DNA of 64,000 nt from Butyricimonas paravirosa (GTDB taxonomy: Bacteria > Bacteroidota > Bacteroidia > Bacteroidales > Marinifilaceae), in the NCBI RefSeq assembly GCF_032878955.1, contig NZ_CP043839.1, positions 5,270,001-5,334,000 on the forward strand. The letters are read 5' to 3'. The stretch's first letter is position 1, and every line of letters begins with the position of its first letter. Of the stretch, positions 1-8,339 are shown piece after piece. The position numbers and the translations under genes are program-made. The notes beneath the pieces are model-generated. The model ran no database searches and was not told the origin of the DNA. It worked only from the letters and a program-made list of their open reading frames with translations.

Positions 1-454
1 ACACGAGCAAGAACGGGAAAAAGATGATTTCCGGCATCCATTTCCCCGAGGTCATGTAGGGTAGGTATATTAGCAACGTGAAAGGTAAACTGATGTACAA
101 CAAGGCGTAGTAGGAGAAGGCTATGTTCTGGAACCCGTTTCCCCTTTTCCGGTAGAGTTCACAGATAGACATGATGAAGGTCAACAGGAAAAAATAGAGA
201 TAGCCGTCCTTGTAATTGATGTAATTATGTAAGAATCCCACGGTGAACAGTACGCTCCCGCAAAGGATGCAGAAGAACAGGTTCACGTGGATGTTCATGT
301 GTTTCGCCATCCGGCTGAATTCCATCAGGCCAAGAATGTTGATGATAAAGAACAGGATATAAAAACAAATGGGGTGTATGAAAATACACCCTGTTAGTAC
401 TACGACAAACAGCAAGCCGCTGATTGCTCGTTTTAAAAAATTACTCACGATCAT
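1..454 (-). CDS. cdsA: Phosphatidate cytidylyltransferase, N-terminal part (cut by window edge)
   Basis: I translated the minus strand from the ATG at 454 and found an open frame running off the window start, giving about 151 residues that begin MIVSNFLKRAISGLLFVVVL. The fragment is strongly hydrophobic, with at least four membrane segments, and has the short ISGLLF-type start usual for CdsA. The enzyme makes CDP-diacylglycerol from phosphatidate and CTP in the inner membrane, feeding phospholipid synthesis. The C-terminal half, which holds the CdsA signature, lies outside the window, so the call rests on the N-terminal pattern and on the gene order rsfS-ftsH-DUF2007-cdsA known in Bacteroidales. 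The start overlaps the end of the DUF2007 gene by 14 bases, which suggests co-transcription and translational coupling. Confidence 0.75.
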   Translation of the reverse strand, partial: MIVSNFLKRAISGLLFVVVLTGCIFIHPICFYILFFIINILGLMEFSRMAKHMNIHVNLFFCILCGSVLFTVGFLHNYINYKDGYLYFFLLTFIMSICELYRKRGNGFQNIAFSYYALLYISLPFTLLIYLPYMTSGKWMPEIIFFPFLLV

Positions 455-650
455 AATAGTCTTTAATAACTTTCTTGGCTTCTTCCTGGTCATCCCGGCT
501 GACCATCACGCTGATGTCGCCAAAGGTTTGGTAAGAAGAATCTTTTTGATTCAAAATCACGGCCGGGATTCCCGCCTCGTCCAGTAGATCTTTCACGATC
601 CCTGCTTCGAGTTCGCTTGTTGTTGTGAAAACAGATACCCAATTTTCCAT
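441..650 (-). CDS. DUF2007-type small protein
   Basis: The product is a 69-residue soluble protein starting MENWVSVFTTTSELEAGIVK. The pattern of one strand, a helix that follows 'SELEAGIVKDLLDEAGIPA', and the later 'VMVSRDDQEEAKKVI' matches the DUF2007 (putative signal-transducing) family, which has a ferredoxin-like fold. The biochemical role is unknown. An ATG at 656 would add two residues; longer in-frame extensions run back into ftsH and lack the family pattern. It sits between ftsH and cdsA in the same orientation and overlaps cdsA, so it is probably the third gene of the rsfS-ftsH operon. Confidence 0.8.
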   Translation of the reverse strand: MENWVSVFTTTSELEAGIVKDLLDEAGIPAVILNQKDSSYQTFGDISVMVSRDDQEEAKKVIKDYYDRE

Positions 651-708
651 AGTCATCGGTTTTAAGTTTATACTGTTTTTTCCTGTCGGGAATCCTTCCG
701 CCTTGCCG

Positions 709-2688
709 TTACAATTCTTCCGGCTGTTGTGTCTCCTCTTCTTCTGTCCACGGACGTTTCCCGAGAATATTTTCCAAGTCATCACTAAAGATAACTTCTC
801 GTTCGATCAGCAATTCTGCCACCTGTCGGTGTTGTTCCCTATGATCGCTCAATAGCTGTTTGGCTCGCTCGTAAGCGGCAGAAACCATATCTTTTACCTC
901 GGCATCAATCAATTCTGCAGTCTTCTCGGAATAGGGCTTGGTAAAGCTGAAATCGCTCTGACCCGTGGAGTCATAATAACTCAACATTCCCACCTTGTCA
1001 CTCATCCCGTAGATGGATACCATGGCGTAAGCCTGTTTCGTGGCACGTTCGAGGTCGTTTTGCGCACCCGTGGATATTTCCCCAAACACGATTTCCTCGG
1101 CAGCCCGTCCACCCAGCACGGAACACATCTGATCCAGTAATTGGTCTTTCGTGGTAATCTGGCGCTCCTGCGGCAAGTACCAAGCGGCACCCAAGGCTTT
1201 TCCTCGCGGCACGATGGTTACTTTCAATAGCGGGTGAGCGTGTTGCAGTAACCACGATACGGTAGCGTGTCCGGCCTCGTGATAAGCAATCGCTTTCTTT
1301 TCACTCGGTTTGATGACTTTGCTGCGGTTTTCAAGTCCGCCCACGATACGGTCGATAGAATCCAGGAAATCCTGTTTTTCCACGGCCGATTTATTTTTCC
1401 GGGCAGCGATCAGCGCGGCCTCGTTTGCCACGTTGGCGATGTCCGCACCGGAGAATCCCGGGGTTTGTTTTGCCAAAAAGGCGTAGTCAATGTCTTCGGC
1501 GAGTTTCAACGGTTTCAAGTGAACCTTGAAAATCTCTTCCCGATCTTTTAATTCCGGAAGATCCACGTATATCTGGCGGTCGAAACGTCCGGCACGCAAC
1601 AAGGCGCTATCCAAGATGTCTGCCCGGTTCGTGGCTGCCAGTATGATTACTCCCGAATTGGTTTCGAAACCGTCCATTTCGGTCAATAATTGGTTCAGCG
1701 TGTTTTCGCGTTCATCATTGGCTCCCATGTTCGGGTTTTTCCCTCTGGCTCGACCGATAGCGTCGATCTCGTCAATAAAGATGATGCAGGGGGCTTTTTC
1801 TTTAGCCTGTTTGAACAAGTCGCGTACGCGGGAAGCTCCCACGCCGACAAACATTTCAACGAAGTCCGATCCCGACATGGAGAAGAACGGCACGTTTGCC
1901 TCTCCTGCCATGGCTTTTGCCATCAAGGTTTTACCGGTTCCCGGAGGGCCAACCAGCAAGGCTCCCTTCGGAATTTTACCTCCCAGTTTGGTGTATTTAT
2001 CCGGGGATTTGAGGAAAGATACAATCTCTTCCACCTCTTGTTTGGCCTCTGCTAACCCGGCAACATCTTTGAAGGTAATCTTTATGTTGGATTCTTTGTC
2101 AAACAATTTCGCTTTGGATTTCCCGACATTGAAAATGCCGCCACCGCCGCCACCACCGCCGGCTCCCTTGCTCATGCGACGCATGAAGAATATCCAGATT
2201 CCCACGAATATCGCGATGGGCAGGAATAATGTAATGACTTCTCCCCACCAGTTGAAATCGTCTTTATAGTCAATGAATACGTCGGATGCTTCTTCCGGGT
2301 ATTCTTTCTGTGCATCTTGTAAATTCTTTTCAAATTGCTCCAGCGTTCCGAAAGGTACGTAGTATTGCGGACCTACACTTTTCTGATTAAATCCTTTTGC
2401 CACCAGATCGCTGTGGGTTTCCACTTTCTCCGGTTTCAAGGTGATTTCGGCTTTACCGCCATTTCTGACGATGTAAATATCCTTTACCTCTCCTTTCGCT
2501 AAAAGGTCTGTTTTAAACTTCTGCCATGAGATCCGTTCCGGATTCGAAGGCATACTGAAAAATTGAATCCCGATAATGAAAGCGGCAATGATGATAAACG
2601 ACCAGTAGCCGCCGAATTTCGGGCCTTTATTGTTTTTTCCCCCGACAGGAGGGAAGTTGAAACTATCCTTTTTGTTATTTTCTGCCAT
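709..2688 (-). CDS. ftsH: ATP-dependent zinc metalloprotease FtsH
   Basis: This 659-residue membrane-bound AAA+ protease degrades damaged or unassembled membrane proteins and selected cytosolic regulators. Two membrane helices (about residues 29-46 and 151-170) flank a periplasmic domain. A glycine-rich linker (about 175-186) follows, then the AAA domain with Walker A GPPGTGKT (247-254), Walker B IIFIDEID (302-309) and the second region of homology RAGRFDRQI (365-373). The protease domain has the zinc motif HEAGH (470-474) and the third ligand Asp at about 545. Length is normal for Bacteroidota FtsH. The gene follows rsfS by 8 bases and precedes the DUF2007 gene, so it is very likely expressed from the promoter upstream of rsfS. 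Confidence 0.98.
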   Translation of the reverse strand: MAENNKKDSFNFPPVGGKNNKGPKFGGYWSFIIIAAFIIGIQFFSMPSNPERISWQKFKTDLLAKGEVKDIYIVRNGGKAEITLKPEKVETHSDLVAKGFNQKSVGPQYYVPFGTLEQFEKNLQDAQKEYPEEASDVFIDYKDDFNWWGEVITLFLPIAIFVGIWIFFMRRMSKGAGGGGGGGGIFNVGKSKAKLFDKESNIKITFKDVAGLAEAKQEVEEIVSFLKSPDKYTKLGGKIPKGALLVGPPGTGKTLMAKAMAGEANVPFFSMSGSDFVEMFVGVGASRVRDLFKQAKEKAPCIIFIDEIDAIGRARGKNPNMGANDERENTLNQLLTEMDGFETNSGVIILAATNRADILDSALLRAGRFDRQIYVDLPELKDREEIFKVHLKPLKLAEDIDYAFLAKQTPGFSGADIANVANEAALIAARKNKSAVEKQDFLDSIDRIVGGLENRSKVIKPSEKKAIAYHEAGHATVSWLLQHAHPLLKVTIVPRGKALGAAWYLPQERQITTKDQLLDQMCSVLGGRAAEEIVFGEISTGAQNDLERATKQAYAMVSIYGMSDKVGMLSYYDSTGQSDFSFTKPYSEKTAELIDAEVKDMVSAAYERAKQLLSDHREQHRQVAELLIEREVIFSDDLENILGKRPWTEEEETQQPEEL

Positions 2689-2696
2689 ATTTAATT

Positions 2697-3053
2697 TTAA
2701 TTTTCTTCTACATTCGTTATTTCCGCGTCAGCCCAAAAATCTTCAATTTGATAATAATCTCGTTGTTCTTTTTGAAATATATGTACAACCACATTTCCGT
2801 AATCCAACACCACCCACTGGGCTTGTTGTTCTCCTTCCACGTGTAATGGTTTTTCTCCCAATTTCTCGTTGGCTTCGTCGTAGACAAAGTCTGTAAGACT
2901 GGCCACGTGCGTGTTGGAAGTTCCATGACATATTACGAAAAAACTACAGAAACAGTTCTCAATTCTTCTCAAATCAATTTTTACAATATTAACCCCTTTA
3001 TTTTTGTTCAGCGTTTCAATAATTTGTTCCACTAATTTTTCTGCTCCACTCAT
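2697..3053 (-). CDS. rsfS: Ribosomal silencing factor RsfS (Iojap family)
   Basis: The 118-residue product has the RsfS/Iojap pattern: an N-terminal helix ('LVEQIIETLNKNKGVNIVKIDLR'), then CSFFVICHGTSNTHVASL, the Gln/Trp stretch 'GEQQAQWVVLDYGNVVVHIF', and the terminal acidic 'YYQIEDFWADAE'. RsfS binds ribosomal protein L14 on the 50S subunit and blocks subunit joining when nutrients are scarce. It is the first gene of the operon with ftsH 8 bases downstream, an order common in Bacteroidota. A TATATTTG promoter element lies about 30 bases upstream on the same strand. The full-length ORF starts at the only convincing ATG. Confidence 0.95.
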   Translation of the reverse strand: MSGAEKLVEQIIETLNKNKGVNIVKIDLRRIENCFCSFFVICHGTSNTHVASLTDFVYDEANEKLGEKPLHVEGEQQAQWVVLDYGNVVVHIFQKEQRDYYQIEDFWADAEITNVEEN

Positions 3054-3082
3054 TCTTTAAAAACTAATTTCTAATTAAGGTA

Positions 3083-3111
3083 CAAATATACATTTTAATA
3101 TTTAATCCAAA
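3083..3111 (-). promoter_or_regulatory. Promoter of the rsfS-ftsH-DUF2007-cdsA operon
   Basis: Read on the minus strand, 3090-3083 is TATATTTG, a perfect Bacteroidota -7 element. A TTTG sits at 3111-3108, a spacing of 17 bases, slightly short of the usual 19-21. Transcription would start near 3076, leaving a leader of roughly 22 bases before the rsfS ATG. Confidence 0.6.
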
Positions 3112-3282
3112 CGTGTTTTGTAAGTACACTTCACTGTTTTTTATACAAAAAGCGTACCTGTAATTCCCGCTATCAGCTATTATGACGAATTGGCATAAAA
3201 TAAGTTCGGTTTTTGTCCTGTTTTTTATGACAAGGGATGAACTTCCGGATGGTTTATTTTTCTTAATTAGTTTGTATTGTAA

Positions 3283-3873
3283 TTATTTCAGGGCTTTAAG
3301 GGCGATTTTTCGACAAAGCCGGAAATCTTTTTCCTGCAAGGGGGATTTTTTCGTACCGCCTCTCTCGACGGTGGCGACGATCTTGAATCCGCTCCATTTG
3401 AGAATTTCCTTTAGTGCTTTGACGGTTCCTCTCGTTTGGTTGAAAAGTATATTGAACGGGTAGGGAGTCGTGCAGGTACTCACGATGATGGCTTTTTTCC
3501 CCTTGTGTAGCGGTAGGGGAATTCCCTTCGGGCTTTCGCCCATCATCCCGTAAACGATGCGGTCGAACAGGAGTTTTAATTCTCCCGGTAGGTTTCCCCA
3601 GTAACACGGGGAGCCGACGACCAGCACGTCACATTTGTTTATTAATTGAAGAGTGGTTTGAGCCCCGTCTTCTGGGAGAACACAAGTTAAGTTTTTCCGG
3701 CAACTCATGCACCCGTTACAGGGCTTTATTTGTAAATCGTGAACGTGGATGACTGAAACGTTCGCTCCCTGTTTTTCACTTTCTTCTTTTATTGCCTCCA
3801 ACATTTTCGAGATGTTCCCGTTTTTCCGGGGGCTTCCGTTTATAATCAGTATGTTCTGCATGAGATCGTTCAT
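3283..3873 (-). CDS. Flavodoxin-like NAD(P)H-dependent FMN reductase family protein
   Basis: The 196-residue product carries the flavodoxin-fold start ILIINGSPRKNGNISKML, whose Ser/Arg-rich loop binds the FMN phosphate, followed by PCNGCMSCRKNLTC, a cysteine-rich loop typical of NADPH-dependent FMN reductase/iron-sulfur flavoprotein relatives, then VVGSPCYWGNLPG and LFDRIVYG. It probably reduces a small quinone or flavin substrate in the cytosol; the physiological substrate cannot be read from sequence. The open frame extends upstream to a TTG at 3894, but ATG codons at 3873 and 3861 (MQNILII) are better starts, and the shorter one also fits the family. It is a single-gene unit with its own flanking intergenic space. 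Confidence 0.85.
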   Translation of the reverse strand: MNDLMQNILIINGSPRKNGNISKMLEAIKEESEKQGANVSVIHVHDLQIKPCNGCMSCRKNLTCVLPEDGAQTTLQLINKCDVLVVGSPCYWGNLPGELKLLFDRIVYGMMGESPKGIPLPLHKGKKAIIVSTCTTPYPFNILFNQTRGTVKALKEILKWSGFKIVATVERGGTKKSPLQEKDFRLCRKIALKALK

Positions 3874-3894
3874 TGTGAATTTGTGATTATTCAA

Positions 3895-4251
3895 AATTAG
3901 CTATTTATTTTTACTTGGAAAGATATTGATCGTGTAAAAAATGAATATCCTTTTTTAAAGGTAATAATATACTATTATATAGGATAGGTCTGGGGGTTAG
4001 GTACGGGGTGATCTATTATTAATCGTGTGTTACATGTTAAAGTAGGAATAGGGTGTATGTTATCTTTGTATAAATCCTGTTAAAATGGCGGCGATAATCG
4101 GGCGATAAGGCGGCGATGATCGGGCGAAGGCGCCTAACAGGCAGGCAACAGTCTGGTAACAGTGAGGCAATTCGGATAGAAACGGCAAGTAAAACGATTA
4201 TTTTAGTGTAGGAAAAATAGTTAGGAATGTAATAAAGTATAAAATTATTTG
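3895..4251 (+). other. Intergenic region with an orphan promoter and a 22-bp tandem repeat
   Basis: This gap holds a TATCTTTG -7 element at 4061-4068 with no obvious gene directly after it. A GC-rich 22-bp unit occurs twice in tandem at 4087-4108 and 4109-4130, differing at a few positions; each copy has a GGCGGCGAT start and an ATCGGGCGA centre. A 31-codon ATG frame (4117-4212) follows, but nothing supports it as a gene. The GC-rich stretch stands out from its AT-rich surroundings. A short untranslated RNA starting near 4075 is possible. Confidence 0.4.
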
Positions 4252-4259
4252 TATATTTG
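4252..4259 (+). promoter_or_regulatory. Promoter -7 box for the JAMM-like lipoprotein gene
   Basis: TATATTTG at 4252-4259 is a perfect TAnnTTTG element. No TTTG lies at the expected distance upstream. The implied start near 4266 would give a leader of about 100 bases before the ATG at 4365. Confidence 0.5.
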
Positions 4260-4364
4260 TGTATGTGGAGGATTGGGGAAATTGAAAGTGTAGGGGGATA
4301 ATTTTCCTGTCATTATTCGTTAGTGAAGATGTAAAAAATATTTTACGTTTAAAATTTGAATATA

Positions 4365-6074
4365 ATGAAAAGGAAGGTCGTTTTTAAATTTTTGAAATCC
4401 AGTATTTTTTTTGTTTTGACCATATTCTTGTCTTGTAATGACGATTATTTGGGGAAAGACATACAGATGGAGAAATTGGATGAGATTGGAAAGGCTTTTA
4501 TGGATCATTTATTAGCCAGTCCCAATGGAGAACAGCAATGGAAAAAGTTGATGCATCAAGGAGATCTCCCTCCCAATGAAGTTGCGCTTATTTTCCAAGG
4601 AAATAGTGGATGGCGGTATGTATTGCCATTATTAAAAGATAATGCACTTGAAGGAATGGTAATATTTCCAATTGAAGTTGGTGAAAATGATAAATATTTG
4701 TCAGAAAGTATTATTGAGAACCCTGTAATAATAGATAAAAAAGAGTTTAAATCCACTCCTTTTGTACAGGGGGTACTAAGATCTTCTGTTTCTACAAAAT
4801 GGCAAGAAAAAGGTATTGTTGTTGATGAAAAATTGATTGTTAGTCAATCAGATTTAACTCAATTTACACCTCTTTCAAGGGGTACTGGAGGTGTTTTTCC
4901 AGCACGTTATACTCTTATTGCTCACAATTATTTAGATTATGAGGGAAATGCTGTAATAAGTGAAATGAATAAAGATCGGTTAGAGGCGGTTGTACATGAT
5001 GTCGCTGGTACTCTTCCAGGACATTTAGAACTGGAACTAATGTTCGATGATAGTGACGATGTTATTTATGTGATAACTTCTCATGAAGAGGTTGCTATAT
5101 ATTTTTATAATCAATTAGTTTCTTATCTCCAGGATAGGCATCATTGTGAAATTACTTTTGAGTTTCTTTGGATGACAAGTTCTCCAGGAGGTACGGGAGG
5201 TGGTATGGGAGGTGGCATGGGAGGAAGTTCTGAAGGTTCTCCTCATTCTTCGGGAACAGAATTGACTGAGGAAAAGCAAGTACCCGATAATATTGTGGTA
5301 AATTTAAAGACAAGTTCCTTATCTGGTCAAGTTGAGATTGGTGATGTGTATTATTTAATGTTAGATATTTATAATACTAATCCTCAGGGACGTATTCCTA
5401 ATATCGAAAATATAGAATATTTTGTTCGTCGGTCAACCACAGGACAAGGCGGTTCCTTGGGAGAGACAATAGACATGGTATATACACGTAAAGCTATTTC
5501 TGCCGGAACCTTTGAATTTGTTGCCGTTATACAAATTGAGGGAACGACAAACAAGATATCTTCCAATACGGTTACTATAAAAGAAATGTGCCCTTCGATT
5601 TCCAAGTTTAAAGACTTGCCTGTGGTCCAAAATCGTGCGATAGAATTGTGGAATGAGACTGTGAATTATAGTAGGCAACATAAAAGTACTCATGAAACAT
5701 GCGAATTCGGTTGTTTTGTCTATTTGAATACGAGAACAGGAGAATATCATTGTGGACCAACAATACCAGGAGAACCAGTGAAACTTACTGGCCCCGTTAA
5801 AGGAACTGTTCATTTTGTTTATTCTCCGCAAAACTATGATCCTAGGGAAACTTTTGATTTGATAGTAGGAACAATACATTCCCATTATCCTATGATTTGG
5901 GCTGCACCTGGTCTTGAACGTGATCCTGGGCCATCTGTGGATGATAAAAGTGCCGAATTACCAGGGATCGTGTATGATTATTCTCAAACAGTATTTGCGG
6001 GAGATTCGGTGGATATGCCGAATAATTTAAAAAAAATGTATATTTATGGACCTAGTAGAAGAGAAATACCTTAA
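4365..6074 (+). CDS. Lipoprotein with C-terminal JAMM/JAB-like metallopeptidase motif
   Basis: The 569-residue product begins with a basic, hydrophobic signal and the lipobox LSCN, so it should be lipidated at Cys about 21 and anchored in the envelope. The N-terminal half matches no family I recognise. A Gly/Met/Ser-rich linker lies near residues 275-300. The C-terminal third has features of a JAMM (MPN/JAB) peptidase: a Glu in TCEFGCFVYLN (about 447), then GTIHSHYP with His 505 and His 507, and PSVDDKS with Ser about 523 and Asp about 526. In the canonical motif the Ser follows the second His by eight residues; here the loop is about twice as long, so activity is uncertain. The ATG at 4365 is preferred over an in-frame TTG at 4356. 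The secreted protein at 6087 starts 12 bases downstream and is probably co-transcribed. The family resembles DUF4329-type JAB-like domains; that is inference. Confidence 0.7.
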   Translation: MKRKVVFKFLKSSIFFVLTIFLSCNDDYLGKDIQMEKLDEIGKAFMDHLLASPNGEQQWKKLMHQGDLPPNEVALIFQGNSGWRYVLPLLKDNALEGMVIFPIEVGENDKYLSESIIENPVIIDKKEFKSTPFVQGVLRSSVSTKWQEKGIVVDEKLIVSQSDLTQFTPLSRGTGGVFPARYTLIAHNYLDYEGNAVISEMNKDRLEAVVHDVAGTLPGHLELELMFDDSDDVIYVITSHEEVAIYFYNQLVSYLQDRHHCEITFEFLWMTSSPGGTGGGMGGGMGGSSEGSPHSSGTELTEEKQVPDNIVVNLKTSSLSGQVEIGDVYYLMLDIYNTNPQGRIPNIENIEYFVRRSTTGQGGSLGETIDMVYTRKAISAGTFEFVAVIQIEGTTNKISSNTVTIKEMCPSISKFKDLPVVQNRAIELWNETVNYSRQHKSTHETCEFGCFVYLNTRTGEYHCGPTIPGEPVKLTGPVKGTVHFVYSPQNYDPRETFDLIVGTIHSHYPMIWAAPGLERDPGPSVDDKSAELPGIVYDYSQTVFAGDSVDMPNNLKKMYIYGPSRREIP

Positions 6075-6086
6075 AATAATGTAAAG

Positions 6087-6632
6087 ATGAAAAAAATTGA
6101 ATTCGTGTTGCTTGTTGGATTTTGTTTCTTAGGGATTAATGGAATGGCTTATTCTCAAGAGCAAGACACGGTCGTGATAAAAGATAGCATCGCTAAAATG
6201 AAACTTGATAAGAAGCTGATTAAGTTAACAAAACAGGTTGTTTTGAAACATGGACCGGATTATTACCGAGAGTGTAAAGAACCTGTTATCAGATACAGGC
6301 GAGTGAGGAAAAATTCGCCTGATCTTCATCCATCGATTTCCATGAAAAACGTGGGGCGAGTGTATTACACGGTGGAGTATCCTTATGATATGGAAAAAGA
6401 AACGTTCTGTAATGAATATTCTGCAAAAGTATTTTTTTGGGAGAATTTGACCGTTTTTCATGTTTCCTTCGGACTTGGCATGGGTATTCGAGATTACGAT
6501 AAATTATCACGGGCAGAAAAAAACAAGATTGTAATACCTTTCAAGAAATATAAACCCGGTAAGTGGGTGCGTGATACCGTCCGGAATGATAAAGGTGATA
6601 TCATCGACATCTTGAATCGTTACGAGAATTAG
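6087..6632 (+). CDS. Secreted hypothetical protein, partner of the JAMM-like lipoprotein
   Basis: I do not recognise this 181-residue protein. It starts with a typical signal peptide (MKKIEFVLLVGFCFLGINGM, cut likely after AYS), then a charged helical stretch rich in Lys and a region of alternating aromatic and charged residues, with Cys in RECKEP and TFCNEY that could form a disulfide. No lipobox is present, so it is probably periplasmic or secreted. It lies 12 bases after the lipoprotein gene in the same direction, and a gap of 260 bases with a hairpin follows, so the two genes look like a closed pair. It could be a substrate, chaperone or inhibitor of the lipoprotein's peptidase domain, but only the proximity supports this. 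Confidence 0.7.
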   Translation: MKKIEFVLLVGFCFLGINGMAYSQEQDTVVIKDSIAKMKLDKKLIKLTKQVVLKHGPDYYRECKEPVIRYRRVRKNSPDLHPSISMKNVGRVYYTVEYPYDMEKETFCNEYSAKVFFWENLTVFHVSFGLGMGIRDYDKLSRAEKNKIVIPFKKYKPGKWVRDTVRNDKGDIIDILNRYEN

Positions 6633-6728
6633 TTATAGGGTATTGATGAGGACTGTTGTGGTAAAAGTGTTTTGTACGTTTGTTGTAGAGAAGTTATTAG
6701 AAATTTGGATGACACGTGAAATTATTAC

Positions 6729-6736
6729 TATATTTG
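6729..6736 (+). promoter_or_regulatory. Promoter -7 box upstream of the class V aminotransferase
   Basis: TATATTTG at 6729-6736 matches TAnnTTTG. The start codon at 6895 lies about 150 bases downstream, so the leader would be long and would include the hairpin at 6814-6835. Confidence 0.4.
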
Positions 6737-6813
6737 GAATGGCGGAAATAAATCCGGTATTTGAAGGTGCTGGGTGATGTTTTTCGCTACTAATTAATTG
6801 ATTGTTATTAGTT

Positions 6814-6835
6814 TATCTCCTTGCGTAAGGAGATA
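6814..6835 (+). terminator. Perfect 9-bp hairpin in the leader of the aminotransferase gene
   Basis: TATCTCCTT at 6814-6822 pairs perfectly with AAGGAGATA at 6827-6835 around a GCGT loop. No T-run follows, so it may be a processing or attenuation element rather than a classical terminator. Confidence 0.4.
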
Positions 6836-6894
6836 GGTCGGATAGAAAAAAGAATGATTAAGAGTTAAGAAAATTAAATATTAGTTCAAAAGAG

Positions 6895-7986
6895 ATGGAA
6901 AAATATCTGATACCGTTAGTGCCGGGACCTGTTGCTGTCCCTCAGGAGATTTTGAAAGTTGCTGCCACGAATTTCGGGTCTGCCGATTTTGAGCCGGAGT
7001 ATCTGGCTTTGTACAAGGATACGGAAAAATTGTTGCAGAAGATGATGGAAACCCGTAACCGGGTGGTGATTCAGACTGGAGAAGGTATGTTGGTGTTGTG
7101 GACGGCTTTAAAAAGCACGTTGAAACCGGGCGATCGAGTGCTGGTGCTTTCTACCGGGTTGTTCGGTGAGGGATTCGGCGATATGGCCAAGGCGCTGGGA
7201 TGCGAGATTCGGGTGCTGGATTTCGGTTATGATGAGACGATTCATGACTTTGATGCCGTGGAAAAAGCGATCGTGGAGTTCAAGCCGAAGATGATCACGA
7301 TGGTGCAGAACGAAACGCCTAGTGGGACGACGAACCCGGTCAAGGAAATCGGTGATTTGAAAGTGAAACACGGGGTACTGTTGCTTTGCGTGGACATCGT
7401 TTCCGGTCTGGGCGGGACCCCGATACACGTGGACGATTGGCACGTGGATTTCGCCTTGGGTGGTTCGCAAAAGTGTCTCTCGGCCCCGGCTAATATGTCA
7501 TTCCTTTCCGTGAGTGAGGAGGCTTGGAAGATCGTGGAGGAGGTAAATTACGCTGGATACGAGGCATTGTTACCTTTCCGGAATGTAACCGAAACCGGGT
7601 ACTTTCCGTACACGCCCTACTGGCAGGGAACAGCCCAGTTGCATAAGGCTTGCGAGCTGATTTTCGAGGAAGGGTTGGAGAGTTGCATCGCTCGTCACGA
7701 GAAGGTGGCTGCCTACTGCCGTGAACGGATTAAGGAGATGGGATTGAAGATCTACCCCGTGGAAGGAGCCGTGTGTTCCCCGACCGTGACCGCGGTTTAC
7801 GTGCCGGAACACATGACTTGGGAGCGCTTGGATTCGGAATTGAGAGTGCAAGGGATGGTCGTGGGAGGCAATTATGGTAAATTGGCCGGGAAAGTATTCC
7901 GGATCGGACATATGGGTTCCCAGGCAAACATCAACCTGATCAAGGAGGCAATGGATATACTGGAAACAGTGGTTCATGATATTTAA
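6895..7986 (+). CDS. Class V PLP aminotransferase (alanine-glyoxylate / serine-pyruvate type)
   Basis: The 363-residue product fits the alanine-glyoxylate aminotransferase family. It opens with LIPLVPGPVAVPQEIL, the usual 'PGP' start, has the substrate loop QNETPSGTTNP, the cofactor Asp in LCVDIVSGLGG, and the Schiff-base lysine in GGSQKCLSAPANMSFLSV (about residue 191). It transfers an amino group between small amino acids and 2-oxo acids in the cytosol, using PLP. Substrate preference cannot be fixed from sequence; phosphonate pathway relatives (2-aminoethylphosphonate transaminase) share the fold, but no phosphonate genes are near. It precedes the CCC-type membrane protein gene by 17 bases, which may be co-transcribed. 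Confidence 0.9.
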   Translation: MEKYLIPLVPGPVAVPQEILKVAATNFGSADFEPEYLALYKDTEKLLQKMMETRNRVVIQTGEGMLVLWTALKSTLKPGDRVLVLSTGLFGEGFGDMAKALGCEIRVLDFGYDETIHDFDAVEKAIVEFKPKMITMVQNETPSGTTNPVKEIGDLKVKHGVLLLCVDIVSGLGGTPIHVDDWHVDFALGGSQKCLSAPANMSFLSVSEEAWKIVEEVNYAGYEALLPFRNVTETGYFPYTPYWQGTAQLHKACELIFEEGLESCIARHEKVAAYCRERIKEMGLKIYPVEGAVCSPTVTAVYVPEHMTWERLDSELRVQGMVVGGNYGKLAGKVFRIGHMGSQANINLIKEAMDILETVVHDI

Positions 7987-8003
7987 AATTTAAGGTATAA
8001 ATT

Positions 8004-8339
8004 ATGGGAGATTTTGACGGAGAAAGGAAAGACTTACCGAATGCCACGGCAGCGCTTGTTTTAGGAGCGCTGTCGTTGGTGTTTTGCTGGTGCTACGGGA
8101 TCATCGGGTTGGTACTCGGTATTCTGGCGGTGGTACTGGCCTCGGCTCCCCGTAAGGCTTATCTGGAGAACCCGGAGCGATTCACGGAAGTATCCTATAA
8201 GAACTTGAATGCCGGGAGAATATGTGGCATCATCGGGATTTGTATCGGCGCGCTCATCCTGCTGGCGGTTATTCTTGCCGTCATTTTTGCTGTATATGCT
8301 TCGGTAAAACCCCATTTGCTCAACACGATAAATGTATGA
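8004..8339 (+). CDS. CCC-motif-like small membrane protein (copy 1)
   Basis: The 111-residue product has two membrane helices: one in LPNATAALVLGALSLVFCWC (about residues 13-40) and one from 'GRICGIIGICIGALILLAVI' to the end. The LPNATA...LGxLS...CYGIxGLxLG pattern matches the Bacteroidota 'CCC motif membrane protein' group, although here the triple Cys reads C-W-C. The function of this family is unknown. A close paralog lies at 8648, on the other side of a DUF2752 gene. The end of this gene overlaps the DUF2752 start by 8 bases, which suggests coupled translation. Confidence 0.85.
   Translation: MGDFDGERKDLPNATAALVLGALSLVFCWCYGIIGLVLGILAVVLASAPRKAYLENPERFTEVSYKNLNAGRICGIIGICIGALILLAVILAVIFAVYASVKPHLLNTINV

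Noticed and set aside
1526..2269. Plus-strand frame of 247 codons antisense to ftsH
   Set aside because: It is a shadow of a strongly conserved gene; the Pro-rich run is the complement of the Gly-rich linker.
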